Origin: Chloroflexota bacterium
GTDB taxonomy: Bacteria; Chloroflexota; Anaerolineae; CG2-30-64-16
Direction of reading: 5' to 3'
Assembly: GCA_026389845.1 (NCBI GenBank)
Contig: JAPLHB010000066.1
Coordinates: forward strand, 1 to 55,692
Length of the DNA stretch: 55,692 bases
Made by a program: the position numbers and the translations under genes. The notes beneath the pieces were generated by a model that saw nothing but the letters and a program-made list of their open reading frames with translations, searched no databases and had not been told where the DNA came from. Shown here piece by piece: positions 14,205-22,848 of this stretch. Position 1 is the stretch's first letter. Each line of letters opens with the position of its first letter.

Positions 14205-15164
14205 TCATTCGCGCCGGTAATAAATCAGTCCATCTCGTTCCCGCGCCGCCACCCGCCCCTGCGCCTCCAGCAGATCGAGGTGGCTGATGACCTGTACCGT
14301 GCCGTTCGGGGGATCGAGCGGCAGGAGGCGGGGGAAGAGCGCCCGCCACAGCCCGTAAGGGGTCTTTTCGCCGTCCGCCAGCAGCCCGGCCAGCTCGTCG
14401 GCCAACTGCTGATGCCCAGCCACGCGACGCTCGACCAGCGCGGGCACATCGCCGACCGCCTCGCCGTGACCCGGCCAGGCGGTGCGTACGGGCAACGTCG
14501 CCAGCTTGCGCAGAGCAGCCAGATAATCGCCCATAGTGCGTGGCCGTTCGGCCGCGCCATCGAGCGACACGTAGAGGCCGGGCGGAGCAGGCATGTCGGG
14601 CAACAGATGATCGCTTACGAGGATCTCGCCGGCCGCACGGTTGAGCAGGCCGATCAAGCCGGGCGCGTGGCCTGGAAAATGCACCACTTCCCAGGTCGCC
14701 TCGCCGATGACCAGGCATTCCCCAGGGCCGATGATCCGCGTAACCTGCACCGGCTCGGCCAGTGGGCCGCCGCGGCGCTGGACCGCGAGCCAGCGCTCCA
14801 GCAGGTCGGCCGGGACGCCGGCGCGGACCACCGTCTCCTTGAAGTGCCGCCAGTTGCGCGCGCCCAACCCCGCCGCGTCGCTCAACCAGGGGATCGCGTC
14901 GGCATGGGCGAGCACTTCCGCGTCTGAGGCGGCGACCAGGCGCGCCGCCAGGCCGTAGTGATCCGCGTGGGCATGGGTGAGGACGATCCGTTCCAGGTCC
15001 GCGACCTGGTAGCCGTGGCCGGCCAGGCCGGCCTGTAACGCCTCCCATGCCCGATCGGTGCGCGGGCCGGTGTCCACCAGCGTCAACGGCGGGCCGGGCA
15101 GCAGGTAAACGTTGACGGTCTTCGGCCCGCGCAGGGGAGCCAGCGGCGTCTCGATGCGGATCAC
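14205..15164 (-). CDS. Metallo-beta-lactamase-fold hydrolase
   Basis: 319 residues. The dinuclear metal motif HAHADHYG (HxHxDH) follows RIVLTHA, and later metal ligands are seen at FPGHAPG, SDHLLPD and WPGHGE. The C-terminal winged-helix-like tail (VISHLDLLEAQGRVAARERDG) is like that of human LACTB2-type and related MBL proteins. It probably hydrolyses a thioester or phosphoester. Its ATG overlaps the stop of the acyl-CoA synthetase gene (15161-16756) by ATGA, so the two are co-translated; a link to acyl-CoA or acyl-ester metabolism is inferred from that. Confidence 0.88.
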   Translation of the reverse strand: MIRIETPLAPLRGPKTVNVYLLPGPPLTLVDTGPRTDRAWEALQAGLAGHGYQVADLERIVLTHAHADHYGLAARLVAASDAEVLAHADAIPWLSDAAGLGARNWRHFKETVVRAGVPADLLERWLAVQRRGGPLAEPVQVTRIIGPGECLVIGEATWEVVHFPGHAPGLIGLLNRAAGEILVSDHLLPDMPAPPGLYVSLDGAAERPRTMGDYLAALRKLATLPVRTAWPGHGEAVGDVPALVERRVAGHQQLADELAGLLADGEKTPYGLWRALFPRLLPLDPPNGTVQVISHLDLLEAQGRVAARERDGLIYYRRE

Positions 15165-16756
15165 GCCGGCGCCATTTCCTTGAACGCCTGTTCCCGCAGC
15201 GCGAACCGTTGCACCTTCCCGGTCGCGGTCATCGGCAGCTCGGCCACCAGGCGCACCTCGTCCGGGATCTTGTACGCCGCGATCCGGCCGCGACAGTGAT
15301 CCAGGACTTGCGCTTCCGTCAAAGTCACCCCTGGCTTGGGGATGATATAGGCGCGCAGCCGCTCCCCGCCCACCGCACTCGACACACCGACCACCGCGGC
15401 GATCAGCACCCCAGGATGGGTCAGCAGGAAGCTCTCCACCTCAGCCGGGTAAACGTTGATGCCGCCGCGGATGATCATGTCCTTCTTGCGATCCAGGATG
15501 CGGATGAAGCCCAGCTCATCCACCGAGCCGATGTCGCCGGTGTAGTACCAGCCGTCTTGGTCGAGCACTTCTGCGGTCTGCTGCGGCCGGTTGTGGTAGC
15601 CCTTCATGATAAACGGCGCCCGGCAGGCGATCTCGCCAACCTGACCCAGGGGCAGGTCGCGGCGGTCATCGTCCACGATACGGATTTCGACGTTCGGGAT
15701 GGGCCGGCCGACGGTCTCCAGCCTGGCATATTCGGGGTCAGCGGGGGTGGTGATGCTCAGCCAACTGGTCTCGGTGATGCCGTAGGCGATGAGGGTATCG
15801 CACCCCAGCCGCGCTTTCAGGCCGCGTATCAGCGCCGGCGGCACCATCGCGGCGCCGGAACCGGCCGTGCGCAGGGACGACACGTCATACTTCGCCAGAT
15901 CGGGCACGCCCAAAATGGTCTGCAGGATCGTGGGCACTCCGCCGAACAGGGTGACACGCTCCTTCTCGATGAGGTTGAGGGCCTGCTGCGGGTGGAACCG
16001 CTCCATCAGCACCATCTTGCCGCCAACCACGTACGTCGCCAGACCGATCATGAGGCCGGCCACGTGGAAGAGCGGGAAGGGGCTGAGAAAACACTGCAAC
16101 AGCGAGCGATCAACCACCTGAAGGATGCTGTCGGTGCTGCGCAACATCGTCTCGTGCGTGTGCACCGCGCCCTTGGGCTGCCCGGTGGTACCCGAGGTGT
16201 AGATGAGGTACGCCGGATCGCCGGCCTGCACCTCGCCTGCGGGAAGAGCCGGAGCCGCTGACGGCTTATACAGGTCGTCGAGTGGGATGATCCCATCTCC
16301 GCCCGCGGCCCCCTTGACGATCACGTAACGCAAGGCGGGCAAGGTGGGGCGGATCGCCGCGATCATCTTCAGATAGTCGTGGCCGTACATCTCCGCCACG
16401 GTGACCAACGCCACCGCGCCGGAATCGGCCAGGATGTGCCGCACCTCGTGGCCGCGCAGCATCGGGTTCATGGGCACGGTCACTGCGCCGAACTTGCCCG
16501 GCGCCAACAGCAGCGCGGCCGATTCCAGGCAGGTCGGCAGGATGACGCCGACGCGTTCGCCCCGTTGCACGCCCAGCCCTTGCAGACCGGCCGCCAGCGC
16601 ATCCAGTCGCTCCATCAACTGGCGGTAGGTCAGCCGCTCGTCCCCGATCACCAACGCCTCGCGCTCGGGAAACTGCTCGGCGACGCTCCGCACCGCCTGA
16701 TACAGCGTCTGCTCGACGTCAATCTTGGGAAAGTCACCCTGTGCTTCCAGCGTCAT
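15161..16756 (-). CDS. Long-chain-type acyl-CoA synthetase (AMP-binding family)
   Basis: 531 residues with a full set of ANL motifs: YTSGTTGQPKGAV, GITETS, YYTGDIG, LDRKKDMIIRGGINVYPAEVE and an intact PMTATGKVQRF with the catalytic Lys near the C-terminus. It converts a free carboxylic acid to its CoA thioester. It is the first gene of a minus-strand unit with the MBL hydrolase (4-base overlap) and, beyond a repeat, a second synthetase. The ATG follows GGGGAGGACC. It has a near-consensus promoter at 16828-16856. Substrate length cannot be judged. Confidence 0.93.
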   Translation of the reverse strand: MTLEAQGDFPKIDVEQTLYQAVRSVAEQFPEREALVIGDERLTYRQLMERLDALAAGLQGLGVQRGERVGVILPTCLESAALLLAPGKFGAVTVPMNPMLRGHEVRHILADSGAVALVTVAEMYGHDYLKMIAAIRPTLPALRYVIVKGAAGGDGIIPLDDLYKPSAAPALPAGEVQAGDPAYLIYTSGTTGQPKGAVHTHETMLRSTDSILQVVDRSLLQCFLSPFPLFHVAGLMIGLATYVVGGKMVLMERFHPQQALNLIEKERVTLFGGVPTILQTILGVPDLAKYDVSSLRTAGSGAAMVPPALIRGLKARLGCDTLIAYGITETSWLSITTPADPEYARLETVGRPIPNVEIRIVDDDRRDLPLGQVGEIACRAPFIMKGYHNRPQQTAEVLDQDGWYYTGDIGSVDELGFIRILDRKKDMIIRGGINVYPAEVESFLLTHPGVLIAAVVGVSSAVGGERLRAYIIPKPGVTLTEAQVLDHCRGRIAAYKIPDEVRLVAELPMTATGKVQRFALREQAFKEMAPA

Positions 16757-16827
16757 CTTGGTCCTCCCCGTTGTGTGAGTGTGTGGCTGAAGGTAAAGTG
16801 GAACGTCCGTAGAAATTGCTGATCATA

Positions 16828-16856
16828 AGTATAACGGGGCAGGCGGTTCGTGTCAA
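16828..16856 (-). promoter_or_regulatory. Consensus promoter of the acyl-CoA synthetase unit
   Basis: On the minus strand, TTGACA (16851-16856), a 17-base spacer and TATACT (16828-16833). The leader is about 65 bases. Confidence 0.8.
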
Positions 16857-16920
16857 CTTGGCGCGCGCCTTGCGCGACGCCTGTGCCAGGTGTGTGCTTG
16901 CAGACGGGGCGTCGTCCGCC

Positions 16921-17904
16921 TCACACCGCATAACCATAACCGTGCGGATGCTCTCGGTGCCACGCCCACGCATCGGCGATGATATCGTGCAGGGCCGGGA
17001 CGTGCGGCCGCCAGCCAAGGATCGCGCGGGCGCGACCGGCGTCGGCCACCAGGATCGCCGCGTCGCCGGGGCGACGGGGGGCTTCGACGGTAGGAATCGG
17101 ATGTCCCGTCACCGTCCGCGCGGCTTCGATCACCTGGCGCACCGAGTAGCCCGCGCCATTGCCCAGGTTACAGGTCAGGCTTTCGCGCCCGGCCAATGCG
17201 TCCAACGCGAGCAGGTGCGCCGCGGCCAGGTCGGCCACGTGGATGTAGTCACGGATGCACGTGCCGTCGGGCGTGGGATAATCGGTCCCGAAGATGGCGA
17301 CGTGCGGTCGCTGTCGCAACGCGACCTGAAGCACCAACGGGATCAGGTGGGTTTCGGGGCGATGCGCTTCGCCGCGACCGGGCGTCGCGCCGCACGCGTT
17401 GAAGTAGCGCAGCGCGGCAAACCGCAGCCCCTTGAGTCGCCGGTACCAGTCGAGCGCCTGCTCGACCATCAGCTTTGTGGCGCCGTAGGCGTTGGCCGGC
17501 GCGAGCGTATCGCCCTCGGTGAGCGCCGCATCCTTCCCCGCGTAGACCGCCGCGGTGGAAGAAAAGACGAAGTGTCCCACGCCGTGGGCCGTCGCGGCTT
17601 CGATCAGGCTGATGCTGCCCGCGACGTTGTTGTAGAAGTAGCGACCAGGGTCCACCATGGACTCGCCGGCCTCGATGAACGCGGCAAAGTGCATCACCGC
17701 GTCGAAACGGCCCGGCTCCAGCACCGCGTCCAGATCGTGACGATTGTGGATGTCGCCCTGGACGAACGCCGCGCCCTCCGGCACAGCGGCCCGGTAGCCC
17801 TTTACCAGGCTGTCGAACACCGTGACGACGTGCCCCGCCTCCAGCAGTTGCGCGGCTACCGTGCTGCCGATATAACCGGCTCCGCCAGCGACAAGAACGC
17901 GCAT
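16921..17904 (-). CDS. galE: UDP-glucose 4-epimerase
   Basis: 327 residues of the extended short-chain dehydrogenase family. The NAD site is GGAGYIGS at the N-terminus, the catalytic pair is YGATK (Tyr and Lys), and a Ser in SSTAAVYA completes the triad. LRYFNACGA and GTDYPTPDGTCIRDYIHV are typical GalE blocks. It interconverts UDP-glucose and UDP-galactose for sugar catabolism and for cell-surface glycans. The ATG follows GGAGGAGG. It stands between a promoter-bearing synthetase unit and the GDPD gene, separated from the latter by a 33-nt palindrome. Confidence 0.95.
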   Translation of the reverse strand: MRVLVAGGAGYIGSTVAAQLLEAGHVVTVFDSLVKGYRAAVPEGAAFVQGDIHNRHDLDAVLEPGRFDAVMHFAAFIEAGESMVDPGRYFYNNVAGSISLIEAATAHGVGHFVFSSTAAVYAGKDAALTEGDTLAPANAYGATKLMVEQALDWYRRLKGLRFAALRYFNACGATPGRGEAHRPETHLIPLVLQVALRQRPHVAIFGTDYPTPDGTCIRDYIHVADLAAAHLLALDALAGRESLTCNLGNGAGYSVRQVIEAARTVTGHPIPTVEAPRRPGDAAILVADAGRARAILGWRPHVPALHDIIADAWAWHREHPHGYGYAV

Positions 17905-17919
17905 GGCGCCTCCTCCAGC

Positions 17920-17952
17920 AAGTGCCTGGCACCTCCGAGGTGCCAGGCACTT
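17920..17952. repeat. 33-nt palindrome (GTGCCAGGCACTT family)
   Basis: AAGTGCCTGGCACCT, loop CCG, AGGTGCCAGGCACTT. It is the same length and core as the copy inside the DGR target gene. It lies in the 64-base gap between GDPD and galE. Confidence 0.85.
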
Positions 17953-17968
17953 GGCCCACTTGGCCAGC

Positions 17969-18946
17969 CTACTTACACCCCTCCGCCAGCGGTTTCAGCA
18001 GTTGCGGGAAATCCGTAAAGATGCCGCTGGCGCGGGCCGCGATGAGCTGCTTCATCGTTGCCTCGTCGTTGACGGTCCAGATGTAGACATCGTAACCGGC
18101 GTCGCGCACCTTGCCGATCTCGGCGGGCGAAATCTGGCCGACTTTCGGGTTGTAGGCCTGGGCATTCAGCCGCTTGAGTAGCGCCACGGGGTCAGGATCA
18201 GCCCGCTCCACCAACGCGCCGGTGGCGATTTTCGGGTTCGCCTGCTTGACGCGCTGGATGTAGGCGTGGTTGAACGACGAAATCAGCACGCGGTCGGCCA
18301 TGCCCAGCTCGTCAATCAGCGCGACGACCTTCTCGACCACGGTGGCGTCGCCGGGCGTGCCGGTCAGGTCCTTGATCTCTACGTTGACGCGCCAGTTGTT
18401 GTCTTTGGTAAAGGCCAGCGCCTCGCGCAAGGTCGGCGCCACCTCCCCCTTGTAACTCTCCAGCTCGGCCTTGCTCACGTTCCCCGCAGCGATCTGCTTG
18501 AACGGGTCGGTCGCGACGAACCACGAGCCGAAATCGAGCCGGCGCACCTCGTCCAGGGTGAAAAGATAATTCGTGAACGGCTTGCGGTCGGGGAAGACCG
18601 CCTTGACGTTGGACGTCCGCTCCAGCGTGTCGTCGTGAACCACGAACGGCACGCCGTCGGTGGTCAAGGCCACGTCCAGCTCCCACAGGTCAGCGCCGAG
18701 CGCCAGCCCCTTGCGGGCCGCGGCCAGGGTATTTTCGGGGGCCAACGAGCGCGCCCCGCGATGGGCAATGTTCAGGGTTTTGGCGCACATGGGTGTCGCG
18801 GTCTCCTGAGGTAAAGGTTGAGGTTGCGGCTGAGCCTGAGTCGTGGGCGGCGGCGCGGGCGCGGTGCAGGTCGCAGCCACAAAGACAAGGGCGAGCAGGG
18901 CCAGGGTCAACAGGATGCGGATGGGATGGGTCATAAGGTTAGTCAT
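17969..18946 (-). CDS. Glycerophosphodiester phosphodiesterase lipoprotein
   Basis: 325 residues. The lipoprotein signal ends in VAATC (Cys27), followed by a Pro/Gln linker and a GDPD TIM barrel. Catalytic and metal residues show in NIAHRGARSLAPENT, WELDVALTTDGVPFVVHDD and later VEIKD. It releases glycerol-3-phosphate from glycerophosphodiesters outside the membrane. Upstream in the same direction are a binding protein and two permeases of Ugp type, so it likely acts as a UgpQ-like partner that feeds the importer, although E. coli UgpQ is cytosolic and this protein is secreted. A second possible start lies four codons in. Confidence 0.9.
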   Translation of the reverse strand: MTNLMTHPIRILLTLALLALVFVAATCTAPAPPPTTQAQPQPQPLPQETATPMCAKTLNIAHRGARSLAPENTLAAARKGLALGADLWELDVALTTDGVPFVVHDDTLERTSNVKAVFPDRKPFTNYLFTLDEVRRLDFGSWFVATDPFKQIAAGNVSKAELESYKGEVAPTLREALAFTKDNNWRVNVEIKDLTGTPGDATVVEKVVALIDELGMADRVLISSFNHAYIQRVKQANPKIATGALVERADPDPVALLKRLNAQAYNPKVGQISPAEIGKVRDAGYDVYIWTVNDEATMKQLIAARASGIFTDFPQLLKPLAEGCK

Positions 18947-18965
18947 TTGTCGCCTGGGTAGTTTA

Positions 18966-19082
18966 GATCACGAAGGCCGAAGAATCGCGAAGCACGAAGA
19001 ACGCGAAGGACGCTCGCCGCGGCGTGATTCTTCGTGCTCTTCGCGCTTCGTGGTCTTCGCGCCGCTTCGCGTCTTCGTGATC
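18966..19082. repeat. Inverted repeat rich in CGAAG/CTTCG
   Basis: GATCACGAAG at 18966 is inverted at 19073-19082, with many internal CGAAG and CTTCG pairs, giving a long imperfect hairpin between GDPD and the binding protein gene. From 19083 to the ugpB-like stop at 19185 only short GCGTGATGCGTGTTGCG-type repeats follow. Confidence 0.7.
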
Positions 19083-19184
19083 CGAACTACACCCAAACAG
19101 ACAGAGTGGCAACCCGCCTCTCGACAGGCTGCCACCCTCGTCACGAACAACGCAACACGCATCACGCTTCCGTTTTGCGTTCTG

Positions 19185-20684
19185 CTACTTGATGCCCATC
19201 GTCTTGTTGTAATCCTGGATCGCCTTGGTCACGCTTTCAGCGGCCTTGTCGAGCGCCTGCTGCGGCGTGGACTTGCCGGCCAGCACTTCCTCGATCGCGC
19301 CTTCGATGGTCTGGCGCGCGGTGGGGAAGACGCCGATCAGCCCGCCCTGGGTGAAGCGGTTGGTCGGGGCGGCGTGGAGCTGGTCAATCGCGGTCTGGAA
19401 CGCCGGGTATTTGGCGCGCCAGTCCTTGTCAACCTGCTCTTCGTAGGCGGCCTTGCGGATCGGGTAGTAGCCCGACGCCGTGTGCCAGAACGCCTGCTGC
19501 GGCGCGGAGACCAGGTACTTGACGAACTCCCACGCGCACGCCTGCTCGGCGGCCGGACGGGCATTCAGGATCCAGACCGAGGCGCCACCGATGATGGTGC
19601 CGGACTTCTGGAAGGCGGCTTCGTTGGGCCGCGGCAGGAAGGCGGTGCCCAACTCGAACTTGCCGGTGGTGGTGTCCACCATACTGCGCAGCACGGCGGT
19701 GGAGTCAATGAACATGGCCGTCTTGCCGGCGAGGAAGGCGTTGCGGGTATCCACCGTGGTACGCCCGTAGTTGCCCAGGATGCCCTCGTCGTACATCTTC
19801 TTCCACCAGTCGAGAATGGCTACGCCTTCCGGGCTGTTGAAAGTGGCCTTGGTGGCTGCGGCCGCGCGGCCGTTTTCGTTATCCGCGTAGTAGCCGCCCG
19901 ACACGGCCAGGAATTGCTCGAAGAACCAGCCGTAGATGGCGAAGGCGCCGCCAGGGACTGTCACCTTGCCCGCGGCATCCTTCTGGGTCAACTTGCGCGC
20001 GGCAGCGGAGAACTCGTCCCAGGTGCGCGGGGGCTTGGCGGGATCGAGGCCGGCAGCCTTGAACATGTCTTTGTTGAAGTACAGCATCGGGTTGGAGCTG
20101 TTGAACGGCATGGAGTTGAGCTTGCCGCCCACCGAGTAGTAGTTCAACACGTTCGGTTCGAGATCCGAGATGTCGTACTTCTCTTTGTCAATGAAAGTCT
20201 GCACCGGCGTGGCGACCTGCAGGTCAATCATCAAGCGGGTGCCGAGGTCGAAGACCTGCACGAGCGCGGGCACGTCCTTCGATTGCAGGCCGGCTTTGAG
20301 CTTGTTCAGCGAGTCATCGTAGGAGCCCTGATAGGTGGGGTCTACGAAGCACTTGGTCTGGGTGGCGTTGTAACTATCCGCCATCACGGGGATCTTGTTG
20401 CCGACATCGCCGCTCATGCTGTGCCAGAAGGCGATGCGTTGGGCGCCGGCCGGCGCGACCTTGGTCGGCGGAACGGCGGTGGCGGTTGGGGCCACGGTCG
20501 CTGCAGGCTTGGTGGCCGCAGGAGCCGTGGTGGCCGCAGGGGCCGTGGTCGCCGCAGGAGCTGCCGCGGCCGGTTTCTCGGTCGGCTTGGGTGGCGCCGG
20601 TGTCGCCGTCGGCTGCGCGCACGACGTGAGGAGCATGCTCAACACAACGAGCAGGCTCAGGACGATGAACAGAGACTTCTTCAT
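19185..20684 (-). CDS. ABC transporter binding lipoprotein, UgpB-like
   Basis: 499 residues. The lipobox is LLTSC (Cys22), followed by an Ala/Pro/Thr linker of about 60 residues with repeated APAATTAPAATT. The mature domain opens with IAFWHSMSGDVG and VDPTYQGSYDDSLNKL, both close to UgpB, the periplasmic sn-glycerol-3-phosphate/glycerophosphodiester binder. RGGASV-like substrate blocks appear as GTIIGGASVWIL. Together with the UgpE-like tail of the next permease and the GDPD gene, a glycerol-phosphate substrate is likely. The ATG follows AAGGAGAAGG. A family A half-repeat separates it from the permeases. Confidence 0.88.
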   Translation of the reverse strand: MKKSLFIVLSLLVVLSMLLTSCAQPTATPAPPKPTEKPAAAAPAATTAPAATTAPAATKPAATVAPTATAVPPTKVAPAGAQRIAFWHSMSGDVGNKIPVMADSYNATQTKCFVDPTYQGSYDDSLNKLKAGLQSKDVPALVQVFDLGTRLMIDLQVATPVQTFIDKEKYDISDLEPNVLNYYSVGGKLNSMPFNSSNPMLYFNKDMFKAAGLDPAKPPRTWDEFSAAARKLTQKDAAGKVTVPGGAFAIYGWFFEQFLAVSGGYYADNENGRAAAATKATFNSPEGVAILDWWKKMYDEGILGNYGRTTVDTRNAFLAGKTAMFIDSTAVLRSMVDTTTGKFELGTAFLPRPNEAAFQKSGTIIGGASVWILNARPAAEQACAWEFVKYLVSAPQQAFWHTASGYYPIRKAAYEEQVDKDWRAKYPAFQTAIDQLHAAPTNRFTQGGLIGVFPTARQTIEGAIEEVLAGKSTPQQALDKAAESVTKAIQDYNKTMGIK

Positions 20685-20720
20685 GGTTCCTTCTCCTTAT
20701 TGGGATTTGGATATGAGCTA

Positions 20721-20782
20721 CGGATTCTTCGCTGGTGTCACGCCATCGCGAGTTTGCAGGGGTCAACCCGCTCAGAATGACA
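20721..20782. repeat. Half copy of the GTCATTCTGAGCGGGT family (A2)
   Basis: GGATTCTTCGCTGG through AACCCGCTCAGAATGACA: the right half of the element seen complete at 29457-29612. It lies between the permease pair and the binding protein gene. Confidence 0.8.
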
Positions 20783-20783
20783 A

Positions 20784-21617
20784 TCAGCCTTTGACCGCGC
20801 CGGCCGTCAGGCCGCGGATCAACTGGCGGTTGCCGAAAATAAAGAGCGTGAAGGTGGGGACCAACACGAACACGACACCAGCCATCACGTTGTTGAACAT
20901 GAAACGTTCTTCATCCTGCAGCAGCGCGATGCCGATCTGCACCGTGCGCATCATCTCCTTGTTGGTAATGAGCAACGGCCAGAGGTACTGGTTGTAGGTC
21001 TGCAAGAAGCTGTAGATCGCCAAGGTGCCGAGCGCCGGGCGGGCCAGCGGCACCACAATGGTCGTCAGGAAGCGAAAGCTGCTGCAGCCGTCAATCGTCG
21101 CCGCATCCTGAAGCTCGTGCGGGAGCGTCAGGAAAAACTGGCGCAGCAGGAACGTCCCGAACGCGGTCGCCAGGAACGGCACACTCAACCCCAGAAAGGT
21201 ATCATTCCACCCCAACTTTTGAATCATCAGGTAGTTGGGGATGATCGTAGACTCCCAGGGGATCATCATCGTCGAGAGGAACACCAGGAAAATGATGTTG
21301 CGGCCCTTGAAATTGATGAAGGCGAAGGCGTAGGCTGCCAGGCAGGCGGTAAGGAGCTGGCCTGTCATGACCAAGCTGGATTGGATGACACTGTTGAGCA
21401 GGTAGCGCGCCAGCGGCGCTTGTTCCAACGCGCGGCGAAAATTGGTCAGGTGCAGGCTGGAAGGCGCCAACTTGGGCGGATAGGAGGCCAACTCCTGGTC
21501 GTTCAACATGCTGATGGTGAACGTCGTCCAGAGCGGCAGCAACACGATCGCGGCCATGGCGAGCAAAAGGAGGTACCAGAGCGCGCTGGTCAGGATGCGG
21601 CGGGTCTTGAGGGTCAT
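20784..21617 (-). CDS. ABC transporter permease, UgpE-like
   Basis: 277 residues, six membrane segments. The EAA loop is LQDAATIDGCSSFRF. The C-terminus GLTAGAVKG matches the ending I associate with UgpE-type permeases. It pairs with the UgpA-like permease, whose gene overlaps by 4 bases (ATGA). No UgpC ATPase gene is present in the window, so an ATPase must be shared or encoded elsewhere. Confidence 0.9.
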   Translation of the reverse strand: MTLKTRRILTSALWYLLLLAMAAIVLLPLWTTFTISMLNDQELASYPPKLAPSSLHLTNFRRALEQAPLARYLLNSVIQSSLVMTGQLLTACLAAYAFAFINFKGRNIIFLVFLSTMMIPWESTIIPNYLMIQKLGWNDTFLGLSVPFLATAFGTFLLRQFFLTLPHELQDAATIDGCSSFRFLTTIVVPLARPALGTLAIYSFLQTYNQYLWPLLITNKEMMRTVQIGIALLQDEERFMFNNVMAGVVFVLVPTFTLFIFGNRQLIRGLTAGAVKG

Positions 21618-22582
21618 GTGTAATGTACTTTCCTTTCGACGACACCGAACTGGAAGATGGTTATCAATAGGATGATGATAAACAAGACCACAGCCTGCGC
21701 GGCGGCCAGCCCGTACTGACCGTTGAAGTAGAACTCACGGTAGATCGAAAAGACCAGCACGTTGGTGGAGTCCATCGGCCCGCCGTGGGTCATCACATTG
21801 ACTTGCGTGAAGGTTTGGAAGGCGGCCAGCACGTCAATGATCAAGAGGAAAAAGAGCGTCGGTGAAAGGAGCGGGATCGTGATGCTGCGGAACTTATGCC
21901 AGGCGTTGGCGCCATCTATCATGGCGCTTTCGTACAACTCGTCCGAGATGCCCTGCATGCCCGCCAACATGATCACCGTGTTCATGCCGAGCTGGAGCCA
22001 GACCGTCGCGATCGCCACGGCAAACAGCGCGGTCTGATCGCTGATCAGCCACGGCACCGCGGGGATACCGACCAGGCTCAACATGTAGTTCAGCGGGCCT
22101 AGCGCGGGGTGAAACAGATACTTGAACATCACCGCTGCGGTGGCGCCCGACACTGCGATGGTGCATGAAAAGACCATCCGGAAGATGTCAATCCGCCGCA
22201 GCCGCAGGTTGCCGAGCAGCGCCAGGATCATGGAAAACACCAACGTGGTCGGCACGGTAATGAGCACGAACAAGACCGATCGTTGGAGGCTGTAGGCGAA
22301 TGCCGGCGTCTCGATCAGCCGTTGGTAGTTCTCAAGCCCGGCGAAGACGGTCGGCACCCCGATGGGGTTGGTGAAGAACGTGCTGAGCCGGATGGATTTG
22401 GCAAGCGGAATAAAGACGAAAGCCGCGAAGATGATCAGCGCGGGCGAGAGATACGCCAACGCCTCAACGAATCTCTTGATCTCTCGCCGCTGCGCGCCCG
22501 ACAGCCCAAAAGGGCCGCCCGACGCCCGGCTGATGCGGCCTGGTGCGGGGATACTGGGAGCTTGATAGGCCATCGTTGGCAC
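21614..22582 (-). CDS. ABC transporter permease, UgpA-like
   Basis: 322 residues. An N-terminal cytoplasmic stretch precedes a first membrane segment at about residue 45, and five more follow. The EAA loop reads YESAMIDGANAWHKF. FTQVNVMTHGGPMDSTNVLVF is a conserved block of this permease type. It is the first gene of the Ugp-like unit, with GGAGTG before the ATG and a clear promoter upstream. Confidence 0.9.
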   Translation of the reverse strand: MPTMAYQAPSIPAPGRISRASGGPFGLSGAQRREIKRFVEALAYLSPALIIFAAFVFIPLAKSIRLSTFFTNPIGVPTVFAGLENYQRLIETPAFAYSLQRSVLFVLITVPTTLVFSMILALLGNLRLRRIDIFRMVFSCTIAVSGATAAVMFKYLFHPALGPLNYMLSLVGIPAVPWLISDQTALFAVAIATVWLQLGMNTVIMLAGMQGISDELYESAMIDGANAWHKFRSITIPLLSPTLFFLLIIDVLAAFQTFTQVNVMTHGGPMDSTNVLVFSIYREFYFNGQYGLAAAQAVVLFIIILLITIFQFGVVERKVHYT

Positions 22583-22651
22583 ACTCCAGGTGTGAAGCCT
22601 TCATTGGCTTGTTGGTCAGACGCGCCGGTCTGGGTGGGACAGAATGGACAC

Positions 22652-22679
22652 AGTATAACGGAAAACCCGCTTTTGTCAA
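22652..22679 (-). promoter_or_regulatory. Promoter of the Ugp-like operon
   Basis: On the minus strand, TTGACA (22674-22679), a 16-base spacer and TATACT (22652-22657). Confidence 0.75.
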
Positions 22680-22732
22680 AAAGATGAAAACGTCCAGTTG
22701 CCGCCCTCGCCGGGCCGTGGTATGATTGCGTG

Positions 22733-22829
22733 GTGCGTGAGGCGTGGTGCGTGGTACGTATTGCGTACTGCGTATTGCCATTCGCTGAATTGCTGATTCG
22801 CCGATTCGCTGATTTGCTGATTCGCCCAT
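22733..22829. repeat. Short-period repeats between divergent genes
   Basis: Two different word arrays lie side by side: GCGTGGTGCGTGAGGCGTGG-type 7-mers (22733-22783) and GCTGATTCGCCGATTCGCTG-type words (22784-22829). They fill the space upstream of the glycosyltransferase start. Confidence 0.7.
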
Positions 22830-22848
22830 TCATCACCGGAGCATTACC

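Noticed and set aside
18843..20780. 645-codon plus-strand open frame opposite GDPD and the binding protein
   Set aside because: Its product is a His/Arg/Gly-rich shadow, while the opposite strand has lipoboxes, domains and ribosome-binding sites.
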